DNA from: Flaviflagellibacter deserti
GTDB lineage: Bacteria > Pseudomonadota > Alphaproteobacteria > Rhizobiales > Methylopilaceae
DNA: 64,000 nt
Direction: 5' to 3'
Assembly: GCF_042652085.1 (NCBI RefSeq)
Contig: NZ_JBHSJF010000008.1
Span: forward strand, 310,001 to 374,000
The notes beneath the pieces are model-generated. The model saw nothing but the letters and a program-made list of their open reading frames with translations, ran no database searches and was not told the DNA's origin. The position numbers and the translations under genes are program-made. This document shows positions 43,184-52,024 of this stretch, piece by piece (positions within the stretch are counted from its first letter, which is position 1; the number at the start of each line of letters is the position of its first letter).

Positions 43184-43218
43184 TTACACTCAGTGCGATA
43201 TTATTTTACACCAAGTGC
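43184..43218. promoter_or_regulatory. Candidate tandem TetR operator
   Basis: TTACACTCAGTGC (43184-43196) and TTACACCAAGTGC (43206-43218) form a direct repeat 22 bp apart, two helical turns. Each unit contains an internal CAC…GTG dyad. They lie centrally between the divergent TetR and SDR genes. Repression of both promoters is inferred. Confidence 0.6.
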
Positions 43219-43240
43219 AGTTTTTTGAGAAGGCAGGATC

Positions 43241-44155
43241 ATGGCAAAGTGGACGGCGTCGGATATTCCCTCGCAGACAGGACGCTCAGCCGTCATCACC
43301 GGCACCGGGGGGCTCGGGTACGAGAGCGCCCTCGCTCTGGCGCGGGTGGGCGGTGAGGTCATCATCGCGGGCCGCAATCCCGAGAAGGGCGCGGCTGCGG
43401 TCACGAAAATCCGTCACGAAGAGCCTTCTGCGATCGTCCGGTTCGAGCAGGTCGATCTTGCCAGCCTCCAGTCCATCGCGGATTTCGGCGAAAGGCTACG
43501 GAATCAGGAAGACAACCTTGATCTCCTCATCAACAACGCGGGCGTGATGGTGCCGCCGAAGCGGCAGGAGACCGCGGATGGTTTCGAGTTGCAGCTCGGC
43601 ACCAACTATCTCGGCCATTTCGCGCTCACGGGCCAGCTCATGCCGCTTTTGCTCAAGGGGAGGAATGCGCGGGTGGTCACGCTATCGAGCGTCGCCGCCC
43701 GTAACGGCGCGATCGACTTTGACGATCTGAATGCGGGCAAGAGTTACAATCCGATGCAGGTCTATAGCCAGTCGAAGCTCGCCTGCCTGATGTTTGCGTT
43801 CGAGTTGCAGCGGCGCAGCGAAGCCAACCTGTGGGGCGTTGAGAGCATCGCCGCGCATCCAGGCGTTTCCCGCACCGATCTCCTGCACAACGCGCCGGGC
43901 CGCTGGAGCATCACCGGCATCACGCGGTCCCTGCTCTGGTTCCTGTTCCAGCCCGCGTCGCAGGGCGCCCTCCCCACGCTCTTCGCAGCCACGTCACCTC
44001 AGGCGAAACCTGGCGCGTATTACGGCCCGGACAGGATGAGTGAAACACGCGGGCATCCGGCCTTGTCGAAGGTCCCGCCGCAAGCATCGGACCGGGCTGC
44101 TACCGCGCGCCTCTGGCAGGTCTCCGAGGAGCTTACCGGCACCCGTTTCGGGTAA
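43241..44155 (+). CDS. Short-chain dehydrogenase/reductase
   Basis: 304 residues of the SDR family, retinol dehydrogenase/WW-oxidoreductase-like. The NAD(P)-binding region reads SAVITGTGGLGYESALALAR. NNAGVM follows, and the active site has the Tyr and Lys in YSQSKLACLMFA. The usual TGxxxGxG glycine pattern is present as TGTGGLGYE. Substrate unknown. It is controlled in all likelihood by the divergent TetR repressor. Confidence 0.91.
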   Translation: MAKWTASDIPSQTGRSAVITGTGGLGYESALALARVGGEVIIAGRNPEKGAAAVTKIRHEEPSAIVRFEQVDLASLQSIADFGERLRNQEDNLDLLINNAGVMVPPKRQETADGFELQLGTNYLGHFALTGQLMPLLLKGRNARVVTLSSVAARNGAIDFDDLNAGKSYNPMQVYSQSKLACLMFAFELQRRSEANLWGVESIAAHPGVSRTDLLHNAPGRWSITGITRSLLWFLFQPASQGALPTLFAATSPQAKPGAYYGPDRMSETRGHPALSKVPPQASDRAATARLWQVSEELTGTRFG

Positions 44156-44211
44156 TCACCCGCGCAGCCGCTGCAGCTTCTGGATAGTAAAGGTGGCAAT
44201 CGGCGGGGAAA

Positions 44212-44301
<90 letters not shown>

Positions 44302-44330
44302 GCGAGCCGTCATGCGATGGGAAGCGACCG

Positions 44331-44357
44331 TGTATACGGACCTTTCGCGCCGCACAA
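44331..44357 (-). promoter_or_regulatory. Possible tRNA-Ser promoter
   Basis: On the minus strand, TTGTGC (44352-44357) and TATACA (44331-44336) are separated by 15 bases, about 30 bases before the tRNA 5' end. The spacing is shorter than ideal. Confidence 0.35.
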
Positions 44358-44375
44358 GCGTGAACCGTGAATTGG

Positions 44376-44402
44376 TTGACGCAGGACCGTCATGGATATA
44401 AG
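44376..44402 (+). promoter_or_regulatory. Possible rplU-rpmA promoter
   Basis: TTGACG (44376-44381) and TATAAG (44397-44402) resemble a housekeeping promoter, with a short 15-base spacer. They lie about 105 bases before rplU, leaving a leader in which I see no clear regulatory fold. Confidence 0.45.
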
Positions 44403-44506
44403 GAGAGCCCCTCGCAGAGGTGGGATTCGTCCCGGTCCTCTTCGTATCACCCTTAGGCTGCAAAGAAGACGGTCCTTCGAGGCCGATCCGAACACGGGAG
44501 AAATCG

Positions 44507-44944
44507 ATGTTCGCAGTCATCAAAACCGGCGGCAAGCAGTACCGCGTCGCCGCGAATGACAAGATTACCGTCGGCCGTCTGGCTGGCGATGTCGGCTCCA
44601 CGGTGGAGCTCGGCGAGGTTCTGGCGCTTGGCGGTGATACGCCGAGCTTTGGCGCTCCGTTCGTGGATGGCGCCCGCGTCGTGATCGAGATCGTCGAGCA
44701 CAGCCGCGGCGACAAGGTCATCGCGTTCAAGAAGCGTCGCCGGCAGAATTCGAAGCGCAAGCGTGGTCACCGTCAGGACCACACCGTGATCCGCATCACG
44801 GACATCCTGGCGAAGGGCCAGGAAGCCAGCGCGAAGCCGAAGGCGGCCAAGAAGGTTGTCGAGGCGACAGATGCAGACGCAGCCCCGGCCAAGAAGCCGG
44901 CGGCGAAGAAGGCCGCCAAGGCGGCCGAGACCGAGACGGAGTAA
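44507..44944 (+). CDS. rplU: 50S ribosomal protein L21
   Basis: L21 of the large subunit. I start at ATG 44507 (MFAVIKTGGKQYRVAANDKI), the conserved N-terminus, rather than an in-frame ATG at 44420. 145 residues. The first ~103 match the L21 core, including KRRRQNSKRKRGHRQDHTVI. A further ~40 form a Lys/Ala-rich tail, common in alphaproteobacteria. rpmA follows after 6 bp. Confidence 0.98.
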   Translation: MFAVIKTGGKQYRVAANDKITVGRLAGDVGSTVELGEVLALGGDTPSFGAPFVDGARVVIEIVEHSRGDKVIAFKKRRRQNSKRKRGHRQDHTVIRITDILAKGQEASAKPKAAKKVVEATDADAAPAKKPAAKKAAKAAETETE

Positions 44945-44950
44945 AGACCG

Positions 44951-45223
44951 ATGGCACATAAGAAAGCAGGCGGTTCGTCGCGCAATGGTCGCGACTCGGC
45001 CGGCCGTCGCCTCGGCGTGAAGAAGTTCGGCGGCCAGGCGGTCGTTGCCGGCAACATCATCGTGCGTCAGCGCGGGACCAAGTGGCATCCCGGCGCGAAC
45101 GTTGGCATGGGCACGGATCACACCCTTTTTGCCCTCGTCGATGGCCAGGTGGCCTTCGTCTCGAAAGCCAACGGCCGCACGTATGTGACGGTCGCCCCGG
45201 CCATGGCCGAGGCAGCAGAGTAA
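44951..45223 (+). CDS. rpmA: 50S ribosomal protein L27
   Basis: L27, 90 residues, whose N-terminus reaches the peptidyl transferase centre. The sequence starts MAHKKAGGSSRNGRDSAGRR and contains GGQAVVAGNIIVRQRGTKWH. It is co-transcribed with rplU. Downstream, 45292-45322 forms a perfect 10-bp inverted repeat (CGAAGGGGAG / CTCCCCTTCG) without a T tract. Confidence 0.98.
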   Translation: MAHKKAGGSSRNGRDSAGRRLGVKKFGGQAVVAGNIIVRQRGTKWHPGANVGMGTDHTLFALVDGQVAFVSKANGRTYVTVAPAMAEAAE

Positions 45224-45341
45224 ACGGCGGATCAAGCGACGGTTCCGCCGGTGTCAGTCGACCCGGTGGAGCCGAATGGGCTCCAAAGTTCCGAAGGGGA
45301 GGCTGGCAAAGTCTCCCCTTCGTCGCATCTGGAGCTGCGTC

Positions 45342-45983
45342 ATGATCTGCGAAGAACGCGAAGCATTACAGCACGAAGACTGTATCCTCAGGACGGGCAG
45401 ATTGGTCCTGCGCCGTCCGCGCGCGAGCGATGCCGAAGGCGTCGCCCGTCTCGCAAACGATCGATGGATCGCCGAGAACACGGCGATGATTCCGCACCCC
45501 TATACGCTCGCCAATGCCAAGGACTGGATTGCCGGCATCCGCGCCGACGACAAACAGCATTTCCTGGCATTCGCGGAGATCGATGGCGTTCAGACGCTGG
45601 TCGGCGCGGGCGGCTTGAGCGAGGGTGAGGGCGGCGTACTGGATTTGGGCTATTGGCTCGGTGCGCCGTTCCGCGGAAAAGGCTATGCGACGGAGATCGC
45701 CCGCGCGCTCGTGGATTATGCCTTCGAGCAGATCGGTGTTGATCGCATCACCGTGTCGTGCCGTGTGACCAACACGGCGTCGCGACGCGTGATCGAGAAA
45801 TGCGGATTTCAATGGTCGGGCTGCGGCCTTGCCAGCTCGCTCGGTTTCAAGGGCGCCTTTCCGGTCGACCGCTTCCGTCTGGAGCGGTGGATCTGGGAGA
45901 GCCTGGTGTCCTGGGGCCGCAATCGTAGCGGACGGCGTATCGTCCCGCAGATGCAGTCCCAGATGGGAGAAGCGACTTTATGA
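45342..45983 (+). CDS. GNAT family N-acetyltransferase (RimJ-like)
   Basis: 213 residues from ATG 45342, which has GGAG upstream; the frame extends to 45276 without a good site. The domain reads RTGRLVLRRPRASDAEGVAR, then LGYWLGAPFRGKGYATEIAR with the acetyl-CoA loop (R-G-K-G-Y-A), and NTASRRVIEKCGFQ. This resembles the RimJ/RimL-like group, whose substrates range from ribosomal proteins to small molecules. It lies between rpmA and obgE and overlaps obgE by 4 bases, a conserved alphaproteobacterial placement. Confidence 0.9.
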   Translation: MICEEREALQHEDCILRTGRLVLRRPRASDAEGVARLANDRWIAENTAMIPHPYTLANAKDWIAGIRADDKQHFLAFAEIDGVQTLVGAGGLSEGEGGVLDLGYWLGAPFRGKGYATEIARALVDYAFEQIGVDRITVSCRVTNTASRRVIEKCGFQWSGCGLASSLGFKGAFPVDRFRLERWIWESLVSWGRNRSGRRIVPQMQSQMGEATL

Positions 45984-47023
45984 AGTTCCTTGACCAGGCG
46001 AAGGTCTACATCCGCTCCGGCGACGGTGGCGCCGGAGCGGTTTCCTTCCGCCGCGAGAAGTTCATCGAGTTCGGCGGGCCGAACGGCGGCGACGGCGGCC
46101 GCGGCGGCGACGTATGGGCGGAGTGCGTCGATGGGCTGAATACGCTCATCGACTACCGCTACCAGCAGCACTTCAAGGCGAAGACGGGCGGTCACGGCAT
46201 GGGCGCTAACCGCACCGGCGCGGGCGGCGACGATGTCGTCCTCAAGATGCCGGCGGGCACGCAGATCTTCGAGGAGGACGAGGAGACGCTCATCGCCGAC
46301 ATGACCCATGTCGGCCAGCGCGTTCTTCTGGCAAAAGGAGGCAATGGCGGCTTCGGCAACGCCTATTTCAAGACCTCGACAAATCAGGCGCCGCGCCGCG
46401 CGAATCCGGGTCTCGAGGGCGAGGAGCGCTGGCTGATCCTGAAGCTGAAGCTCATCGCCGACGCGGGACTCGTTGGCCTGCCCAATGCCGGCAAGTCGAC
46501 CTTCCTGTCCACGGTGACCGCGGCGAAGCCGAAGATCGCCGACTACCCGTTCACGACGCTCCATCCCGGTCTCGGCGTCGTCCGTCAGGACGGCCGAGAA
46601 TTCGTGCTCGCTGACATTCCGGGCCTGATCGAGGGCGCGCATGAGGGTATCGGCCTTGGCGACCGCTTCCTCGGCCATGTCGAGCGCTGCCGCGTTCTCC
46701 TTCATCTCGTCGACGGCACGCAGGAGCATGCGGGCGAGGCCTACAAGACCGTTCGCGCCGAGCTGGAAGCCTATGGCGGCGGGCTCGCGGAGAAGGAGGA
46801 GGTCGTCGTCCTGACCAAGGCCGACGCGCTCGATCCCGAGACGCGCAAGCAGCAACTCGCCCGCCTGAAACGCGCGGCGAAGAAGACGCCGCTGATCATG
46901 TCCGCCCATTCCGGCGAGGGCGTGCCTGAAGCGCTTCGGGCACTGCTGGGCATCATCGACATTGATCGCGCCATCGAGGACGCGGAAAAGGCGCCGGTCG
47001 CGCGCACCGAATGGCGACCGTGA
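45980..47023 (+). CDS. obgE: Obg family GTPase
   Basis: ObgE acts in late 50S assembly and growth control. 347 residues. The glycine-rich Obg fold covers residues 1-158 (GDGGAGAVSFRREKFIEFGG). The G domain has the P-loop GLPNAGKSTF, switch region YPFTTLHPGLGVV, G3 DIPG and the NKxD-type TKAD. It overlaps the GNAT gene by an ATGA junction. Little extends past the G domain, the usual alphaproteobacterial form. Confidence 0.97.
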   Translation: MKFLDQAKVYIRSGDGGAGAVSFRREKFIEFGGPNGGDGGRGGDVWAECVDGLNTLIDYRYQQHFKAKTGGHGMGANRTGAGGDDVVLKMPAGTQIFEEDEETLIADMTHVGQRVLLAKGGNGGFGNAYFKTSTNQAPRRANPGLEGEERWLILKLKLIADAGLVGLPNAGKSTFLSTVTAAKPKIADYPFTTLHPGLGVVRQDGREFVLADIPGLIEGAHEGIGLGDRFLGHVERCRVLLHLVDGTQEHAGEAYKTVRAELEAYGGGLAEKEEVVVLTKADALDPETRKQQLARLKRAAKKTPLIMSAHSGEGVPEALRALLGIIDIDRAIEDAEKAPVARTEWRP

Positions 47024-47077
47024 CGGCTGACGCAGTTTTGTGTTAGCGCCTGTCCACTCTCGCTTTTCGGCCGCCCC

Positions 47078-48202
47078 GTGACCGTTCCCCAGCTCATCCA
47101 GTTCCGCCGCGTCGTCGTGAAGATCGGCTCGGCCCTGCTCGTCGACCACGAACAGGGCGCCTTGAAGCGCGCCTGGCTGGAGAGTCTCGCCGAGGATATC
47201 GCGGCGATCCGCCATCGCGGTGCGGATGTGCTGGTCGTCTCGTCTGGCTCGATCGCGCTCGGCCGCACCATCCTCGATCTGCCGAAGCGGGTGCTCCGCC
47301 TCGAAGAAAGCCAGGCCGCCGCGGCCGTCGGCCAGATCGCATTGGCGCGCGCGTGGTCGGAAGTGCTCGGCACCCATGGCCTGACCGCCGGCCAGATTCT
47401 GCTGACGCTCGGCGATACGGAAGAGCGCGAGCGCTATCTCAACGCCCGCGCGACCATCGCCCGGCTGATCGACTTCAAGGCCGTCCCGGTCATCAACGAG
47501 AACGATACCGTCGCCACGACCGAGATTCGTTACGGCGACAACGACCGCCTCGCCGCGCGGGTCGCGACCATGGCGAGCGCCGATCTCCTGATCCTGCTGT
47601 CGGATATCGACGGACTCTATACGGCCCCTCCGGCGCAGGACCCGAGCGCCAAACATATCCCGGTCGTCCCGCGCATTTCGGCGGAGATCGAAGCCATGGC
47701 CGGAGGCGCCGCCTCGGCGCTGTCGCGCGGCGGTATGCGGACCAAGATCGAGGCCGGCAAGATCGCGACCTCGGGCGGCACCCATATGGTCATCGCCTCG
47801 GGCAAGATCATGCATCCGATCCGCTCGATCGAGCAGGGCGGTCGTTCGACCTGGTTCCTGGCCTCGGGCACTCCCTCCGCCGCCCGCAAGACCTGGATCG
47901 GCGGTTCACTCGAACCGAAGGGCGCTCTGGTCCTCGACGACGGCGCGGTGAAGGCACTCCGCAGCGGCAAGAGCCTGCTCCCGGCGGGCGTGACGCGTGT
48001 CGAAGGTGGCTTCCAGCGCGGCGATGCGGTGGTCATTCGGGATTCGGACGGCACTGAGATCGGCCGCGGGCTCGTCGCCTACGATGCCGCCGACGCGCTT
48101 CGCATCGCCGGCAAGAACAGCGCGGCCATCGAGGAAGTGCTCGGTGCGCCCTTCCGCAGCGTCATGGTCCATCGCGACGATCTGGTGATCGCCGGGCGGT
48201 AA
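47078..48202 (+). CDS. proB: Glutamate 5-kinase
   Basis: ProB phosphorylates glutamate in proline biosynthesis. 374 residues. The amino acid kinase domain (VVVKIGSALLVDHEQG at the start, VINENDTVATTEIRYGDNDR in the middle) is followed by a C-terminal PUA domain (ALVLDDGAVKALRSGKSLLP). The GTG start lies 54 bp after obgE. Together with proA it encodes the first two proline steps; a DUF72 gene is inserted between them on the other strand. Confidence 0.96.
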   Translation: MTVPQLIQFRRVVVKIGSALLVDHEQGALKRAWLESLAEDIAAIRHRGADVLVVSSGSIALGRTILDLPKRVLRLEESQAAAAVGQIALARAWSEVLGTHGLTAGQILLTLGDTEERERYLNARATIARLIDFKAVPVINENDTVATTEIRYGDNDRLAARVATMASADLLILLSDIDGLYTAPPAQDPSAKHIPVVPRISAEIEAMAGGAASALSRGGMRTKIEAGKIATSGGTHMVIASGKIMHPIRSIEQGGRSTWFLASGTPSAARKTWIGGSLEPKGALVLDDGAVKALRSGKSLLPAGVTRVEGGFQRGDAVVIRDSDGTEIGRGLVAYDAADALRIAGKNSAAIEEVLGAPFRSVMVHRDDLVIAGR

Positions 48203-48300
48203 CGTCGGGTAGAGCACGGCTTTGCCGCAAGTGAACGCTGGGTCCAGATTCTGCGATGCGCCGCCCGCGCACGCGATCCGCGAAATGCAATTGACGGGCG

Positions 48301-49104
48301 TTAATCGCTCGTCATAGCGACCAGCCGCTCCGCGTCTTTCGGCGCGGCGCTTTTCTGGTCATTGTCGAAGTAGACGAAGACGTCGCGACCCTCCTTGCGC
48401 CAGCCTGCAATCGCCGCCGCCGTGTCCGACAAGGCGTCGTCCGCGTAGCTGCCGGCATAGCGCCCGTCTGTCCCGTGACCTCGTACATACACGAAATCCG
48501 CGGTAGCCTCCGGTGGTGCCGGGGCGGCAGCATGGTCGCTGATGCAAAGCGCGATATTGTGGTCGCGCAGCAGGTTGAAGATCGCCGGCTCGTACCAGCT
48601 CTCGTCGCGGAACTCGAACGTGTAGCGGTGTTCCTTCGGCAGTTGCGTCAGGAAGCTCGCGAGTCGCTCGCGATCGACCTTCATCTGCGGAGGCAATTGG
48701 AAGAGCACTGGTCCGAAAGCCGGTCCGAGGCCGGACATTCTGCCGAACACCATCTCGATGCTGTCTTCGCAGTCCTTCAGCCGGCGGAAATGGGTGATGA
48801 ACCGTGATGCCTTCCAGGCGAAGACGAAGCCCTCGGGAACGGTCTCGCGCCATTCGTCGATCGCCTTGACCGTCGGCAGCCGATAAAAGGAGTTGTTGAT
48901 CTCGGCGGTATCGAAGCGGCTTGCGTAGAAGCTGAGGAGCTCCTTTATCTTCACTTCCTTTGGGTAGAAGGGGCCGCGCCAACTGCCATAATGCCAGCCG
49001 GACGTGCCAATACGCAGCTGCGTTCCGGCGGCTGTATTCAGTGTGTCGCTCCGCGTTTTCTGCCGTATAGAAGACGCGCGATTAGAGTTTTCGAGTATGG
49101 TCAT
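48301..49104 (-). CDS. DUF72 (YecE-like) domain protein
   Basis: 267 residues from ATG 49104. The family motif is RIGTSGWHYGSWRGPFYP, followed by AEINNSFYRLP. Further family residues lie in FQLPPQMKVDRERLASFL, YTFEFRDESWYEP, and the C-terminal YFDNDQKSAAP. The fold is TIM-barrel-like; function unknown. The open frame reaches 49266, which would overlap proA. The ATG at 49104 is the last start before the conserved domain and lies head-to-head with the proA start. Confidence 0.85.
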   Translation of the reverse strand: MTILENSNRASSIRQKTRSDTLNTAAGTQLRIGTSGWHYGSWRGPFYPKEVKIKELLSFYASRFDTAEINNSFYRLPTVKAIDEWRETVPEGFVFAWKASRFITHFRRLKDCEDSIEMVFGRMSGLGPAFGPVLFQLPPQMKVDRERLASFLTQLPKEHRYTFEFRDESWYEPAIFNLLRDHNIALCISDHAAAPAPPEATADFVYVRGHGTDGRYAGSYADDALSDTAAAIAGWRKEGRDVFVYFDNDQKSAAPKDAERLVAMTSD

Positions 49105-50419
49105 GAATGTTGCCACCCAGGGGCTGAACGCACTAAAGGCCCAAGAGGTCGCGTCGGCTTCGAATATTTCTTCGGTTATGAGCGAAATCGGGCGCTCGGC
49201 CAGTGCCGCCGCGCGGGTGCTGGCGCTTGCCGGCCGACCGGAGAAGGATCGCGCGCTCAAGGCCATGGCCGCCTCGATCCGCCGTCATGCACCGGATATC
49301 CTCGCCGCAAACGAGATCGACGTCGCAGAGGCGCGCAAGGCGGGCTCGACCGGCGCGCTGATCGACCGGCTGATCCTCAACGACAAGCGCATCGAAGGCA
49401 TGGCCGAGGGCATTGAGACCGTGGCCGCGCTGGAAGATCCGGTGGGCCGAGTGCTGGCGGGCTGGACCCGTCCGAACGGCCTCGAATTCGAGCGCGTCTC
49501 CTGGCCCATCGGCGTCATCGGCGTCGTCTATGAAAGCCGCCCGAATGTCACCGCTGACGCCGCCGCGCTAACGCTGAAGTCGGGCAATGCGGTGATCCTG
49601 CGCGGCGGATCGGACAGCTTCCGCTCCTCGTCGGCGATCCATGCCGCAATCGTCGAGGCGCTGCGCGAGACGGGCCTGCCCGAGGCCTCCGTCCAGATGG
49701 TGCCGACCCGCGACCGTGCCGCCGTCGGCGAGATGCTGTCGGGCCTCGACGGCAATCTCGACGTCATGGTGCCGCGCGGCGGCAAGAGCCTCGTCGCCCG
49801 TGTCCAGTCGGAAGCGAAGGTGCCGGTATTCTCGCACCTTGACGGCAACTGCCACATCTACGTCCACGCTCCTTGCGATCTCGACATGGCAAAAACCATC
49901 GTCCTGAACGCCAAGCTCCGCCGCACCGGCGTCTGCGGTGCGGTCGAGACGCTGCTCGTCGATAGGGCCCTCGCTGGGACACATCTCGCGCCGCTCGTGA
50001 CCATGCTGCTCGATGCCGGCTGCGCAGTTCGCGGCGATCAGGCGACGCGGGCGGTCGATCCGCGCGTGACGACGGTGACCGAGGAGGACTGGGCGACCGA
50101 GTTCCTCGACTCGATCATCGCGGTCGGCGTCGTCGACGGCCTCAATGCCGCGATCGAGCACATCGAGACCCACGGCTCACATCACACCGATGCGATCCTG
50201 ACCGGCGACACCGATGCCGCCGAGCGGTTCCTGCGGGAAGTCGATTCCGCCATCGTCCTGCACAATGCATCGACCCAATTCGCCGACGGCGGAGAATTCG
50301 GCTTCGGCGCCGAGATCGGCATCGCAACCGGCCGCATGCATGCGCGCGGTCCGGTCGGGCTGGAGCAACTGACGAGCTTCAAATACCGCGTCCGCGGGTC
50401 GGGCCAGACCCGGCCGTGA
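49103..50419 (+). CDS. proA: Gamma-glutamyl phosphate reductase
   Basis: ProA reduces gamma-glutamyl phosphate to glutamate semialdehyde for proline. The catalytic Cys lies in KLRRTGVCGAVETLLVDRAL. NAVILRGGSDSFRSSSAIHA and the C-terminal GPVGLEQLTSFKYRVRGSGQ are family blocks. 438 residues from ATG 49103. Starts at 49004 and 49178 are alternatives, since no strong ribosome binding site decides. It overlaps nadD by 4 bases and is grouped with nadD-rsfS-rlmH as in many alphaproteobacteria. Confidence 0.95.
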   Translation: MNVATQGLNALKAQEVASASNISSVMSEIGRSASAAARVLALAGRPEKDRALKAMAASIRRHAPDILAANEIDVAEARKAGSTGALIDRLILNDKRIEGMAEGIETVAALEDPVGRVLAGWTRPNGLEFERVSWPIGVIGVVYESRPNVTADAAALTLKSGNAVILRGGSDSFRSSSAIHAAIVEALRETGLPEASVQMVPTRDRAAVGEMLSGLDGNLDVMVPRGGKSLVARVQSEAKVPVFSHLDGNCHIYVHAPCDLDMAKTIVLNAKLRRTGVCGAVETLLVDRALAGTHLAPLVTMLLDAGCAVRGDQATRAVDPRVTTVTEEDWATEFLDSIIAVGVVDGLNAAIEHIETHGSHHTDAILTGDTDAAERFLREVDSAIVLHNASTQFADGGEFGFGAEIGIATGRMHARGPVGLEQLTSFKYRVRGSGQTRP

Positions 50420-51024
50420 CGGAGCGGCTCCCGGCCTCGGTGCCGGGCATGCGGATCGGTCTCTACGGCGGTTCGTTCAACCCGGCCCATGCCGCGCATC
50501 GCATGGTCGCCGAGCGTGCTCTCAAACGGCTTGGCCTCGATCGCGTCTGGCTGCTGGTCACGCCCGGCAATCCGCTGAAGGAGACGAACGGTCTCCGTCC
50601 ACTCGCCGAGCGCATTGCCATCGTTGGTCGCGTGATGCGCGATCCCCGCATTGTCCCGACCGGCATCGAGGCCACGCTCGGCACGCATTTCACGATCGAC
50701 AGTCTGAAGGCACTCAAGGCCCGCTGCCCGGGCGTCCGCTTCGTCTGGATCATGGGCGGCGACAATCTGCGCGACTTTTCACGATGGCGCGATTGGCGGG
50801 GAATCGCCCGGCAGATGCCGATCGCCGTGATCGACCGGCCGGGCACGACGCATTCGGCCGTGCGCTCGAACGCGGCGCAATGGCTAAGACCATACCGGAT
50901 CGAGGAAAGCGACGCGGCGATGCTCGCCGACCTCAAGCCGCCATCATGGGTTTTCCTGCACGGCCCCCGCTCCGACCTGTCCTCGACGGCCGTCCGCCAG
51001 GGCGCTTCACCCGAGCCAGCTTGA
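50416..51024 (+). CDS. nadD: Nicotinate-nucleotide adenylyltransferase
   Basis: NadD adenylates nicotinate mononucleotide in NAD synthesis. 202 residues from a GTG overlapping proA; ATG 50449 is a shorter option. The nucleotidyltransferase motif IGLYGGSFNPAHAAHRMVAE and the C-terminal LSSTAVRQG are both present. Downstream, a perfect 7-bp hairpin (GTGCGGA-CATGA-TCCGCAC, 51057-51075) without a T run precedes rsfS. Confidence 0.95.
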   Translation: MTERLPASVPGMRIGLYGGSFNPAHAAHRMVAERALKRLGLDRVWLLVTPGNPLKETNGLRPLAERIAIVGRVMRDPRIVPTGIEATLGTHFTIDSLKALKARCPGVRFVWIMGGDNLRDFSRWRDWRGIARQMPIAVIDRPGTTHSAVRSNAAQWLRPYRIEESDAAMLADLKPPSWVFLHGPRSDLSSTAVRQGASPEPA

Positions 51025-51099
51025 AGAATACGTCATCTGGGCCCATTATCATGACGGTGCGGACATGATCCGCACTCATCGAGGGCGATACCACTGCAG

Positions 51100-51501
51100 A
51101 TGCACCAGACCCCGGAGCCAGCCTTGACTGTGCTTCCGACAAGCGCCGGCCCCTTTTCGGGAGACGGCCTGATTTCCCTGATCCACGGCCTTCTCGACGA
51201 GGCGAAAGCCGAAGAGACCGTCGCGATCGATCTGAAGGGAAAATCTTCCCTGGCGGACCAGATGGTGGTCACCCAGGGACGCTCCAACCGCCACGTAGCC
51301 TCGATTGCCGATCGCGTCGTGCAAGGTCTGAAGGATGCCGGTGCCGGCAAGCCTCGGGTCGAAGGCATGAACACGGCCGACTGGGTGCTGATCGATGCGG
51401 GAGACGTGATCCTCCACATCTTCCGCCCGGAAGTCCGCGCCTTCTACAATCTCGAGAAGATGTGGTCCGCCGACCGTCCGGAAGAGCGGCTGGTCGTCTG
51501 A
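51100..51501 (+). CDS. rsfS: Ribosome silencing factor RsfS
   Basis: RsfS binds L14 and blocks subunit joining in starvation. 133 residues from ATG 51100. The family blocks are VAIDLKGKSSLADQMVVTQG, then NTADWVLIDAGDVILHIFRP and the C-terminal FYNLEKMWSADRP. TTG 51124 has a GGAG site at good spacing and may be the true start. It is followed after 18 bp by rlmH. Confidence 0.94.
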   Translation: MHQTPEPALTVLPTSAGPFSGDGLISLIHGLLDEAKAEETVAIDLKGKSSLADQMVVTQGRSNRHVASIADRVVQGLKDAGAGKPRVEGMNTADWVLIDAGDVILHIFRPEVRAFYNLEKMWSADRPEERLVV

Positions 51502-51519
51502 GCGTATCATGACGGCGGC

Positions 51520-52002
51520 ATGAGGATTGTTGTCGCCGCCGTCGGGCGCATGAAGGACGGGCCTGAGCGTGAACTCGCGGCCCGATATCTCGAACGTGCG
51601 GAACAGGCCGGGCGCGCCATTTCGCTCGGACCCTTCGACATACGCGAAATTCCGGAGAGCCGGTCGCGCCGGCCGGAAGATCGCAAGCGCGACGAAGCGC
51701 AGGCCATTCTCGCGCTCCTTGATTCGTCCTCGCCCCTGATCGTTCTCGACGAGCGCGGCAAATCCCCCTCCAGCACGGAATTTTCGGCCCGCATCGGCCG
51801 TTGGCGCGACGAGGGGGCATCGGCTCTTCAATTCGCCATCGGCGGTGCTGACGGACTTGACGAGACAGTCCGAGCGAGGGCTGCAATGGTGCTGTCCTTC
51901 GGCGGACTGACCATGCCGCACCAGCTCGTGCGCGTGCTTTTGGCCGAGCAGCTCTATCGCACTACGACCATTCTCTCGGGACATCCCTATCACCGGGAGT
52001 GA
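51520..52002 (+). CDS. rlmH: 23S rRNA (pseudouridine1915-N3)-methyltransferase RlmH
   Basis: RlmH methylates pseudouridine 1915 in helix 69 of 23S rRNA. 160 residues, the usual length. The SPOUT fold is visible: LIVLDERGKSPSSTEFSARI, then FAIGGADGLDETVRARAAMV and the C-terminal LLAEQLYRTTTILSGHPYHR. It is in the nadD-rsfS-rlmH run. Confidence 0.96.
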   Translation: MRIVVAAVGRMKDGPERELAARYLERAEQAGRAISLGPFDIREIPESRSRRPEDRKRDEAQAILALLDSSSPLIVLDERGKSPSSTEFSARIGRWRDEGASALQFAIGGADGLDETVRARAAMVLSFGGLTMPHQLVRVLLAEQLYRTTTILSGHPYHRE

Positions 52003-52024
52003 CTGGAGCGCCGGCAAGTGGTTA

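Noticed and set aside
45292..45322. Terminator call for the 10-bp inverted repeat after rpmA
   Set aside because: No T tract follows and the next gene starts 20 bp later; described only under rpmA.
45809..47815. A 668-codon open frame antisense to obgE and proB
   Set aside because: It covers two conserved housekeeping genes on the other strand and has no family features.
51057..51075. Terminator between nadD and rsfS
   Set aside because: A perfect 7-bp hairpin, but with no T run and a co-directional conserved gene cluster continuing.
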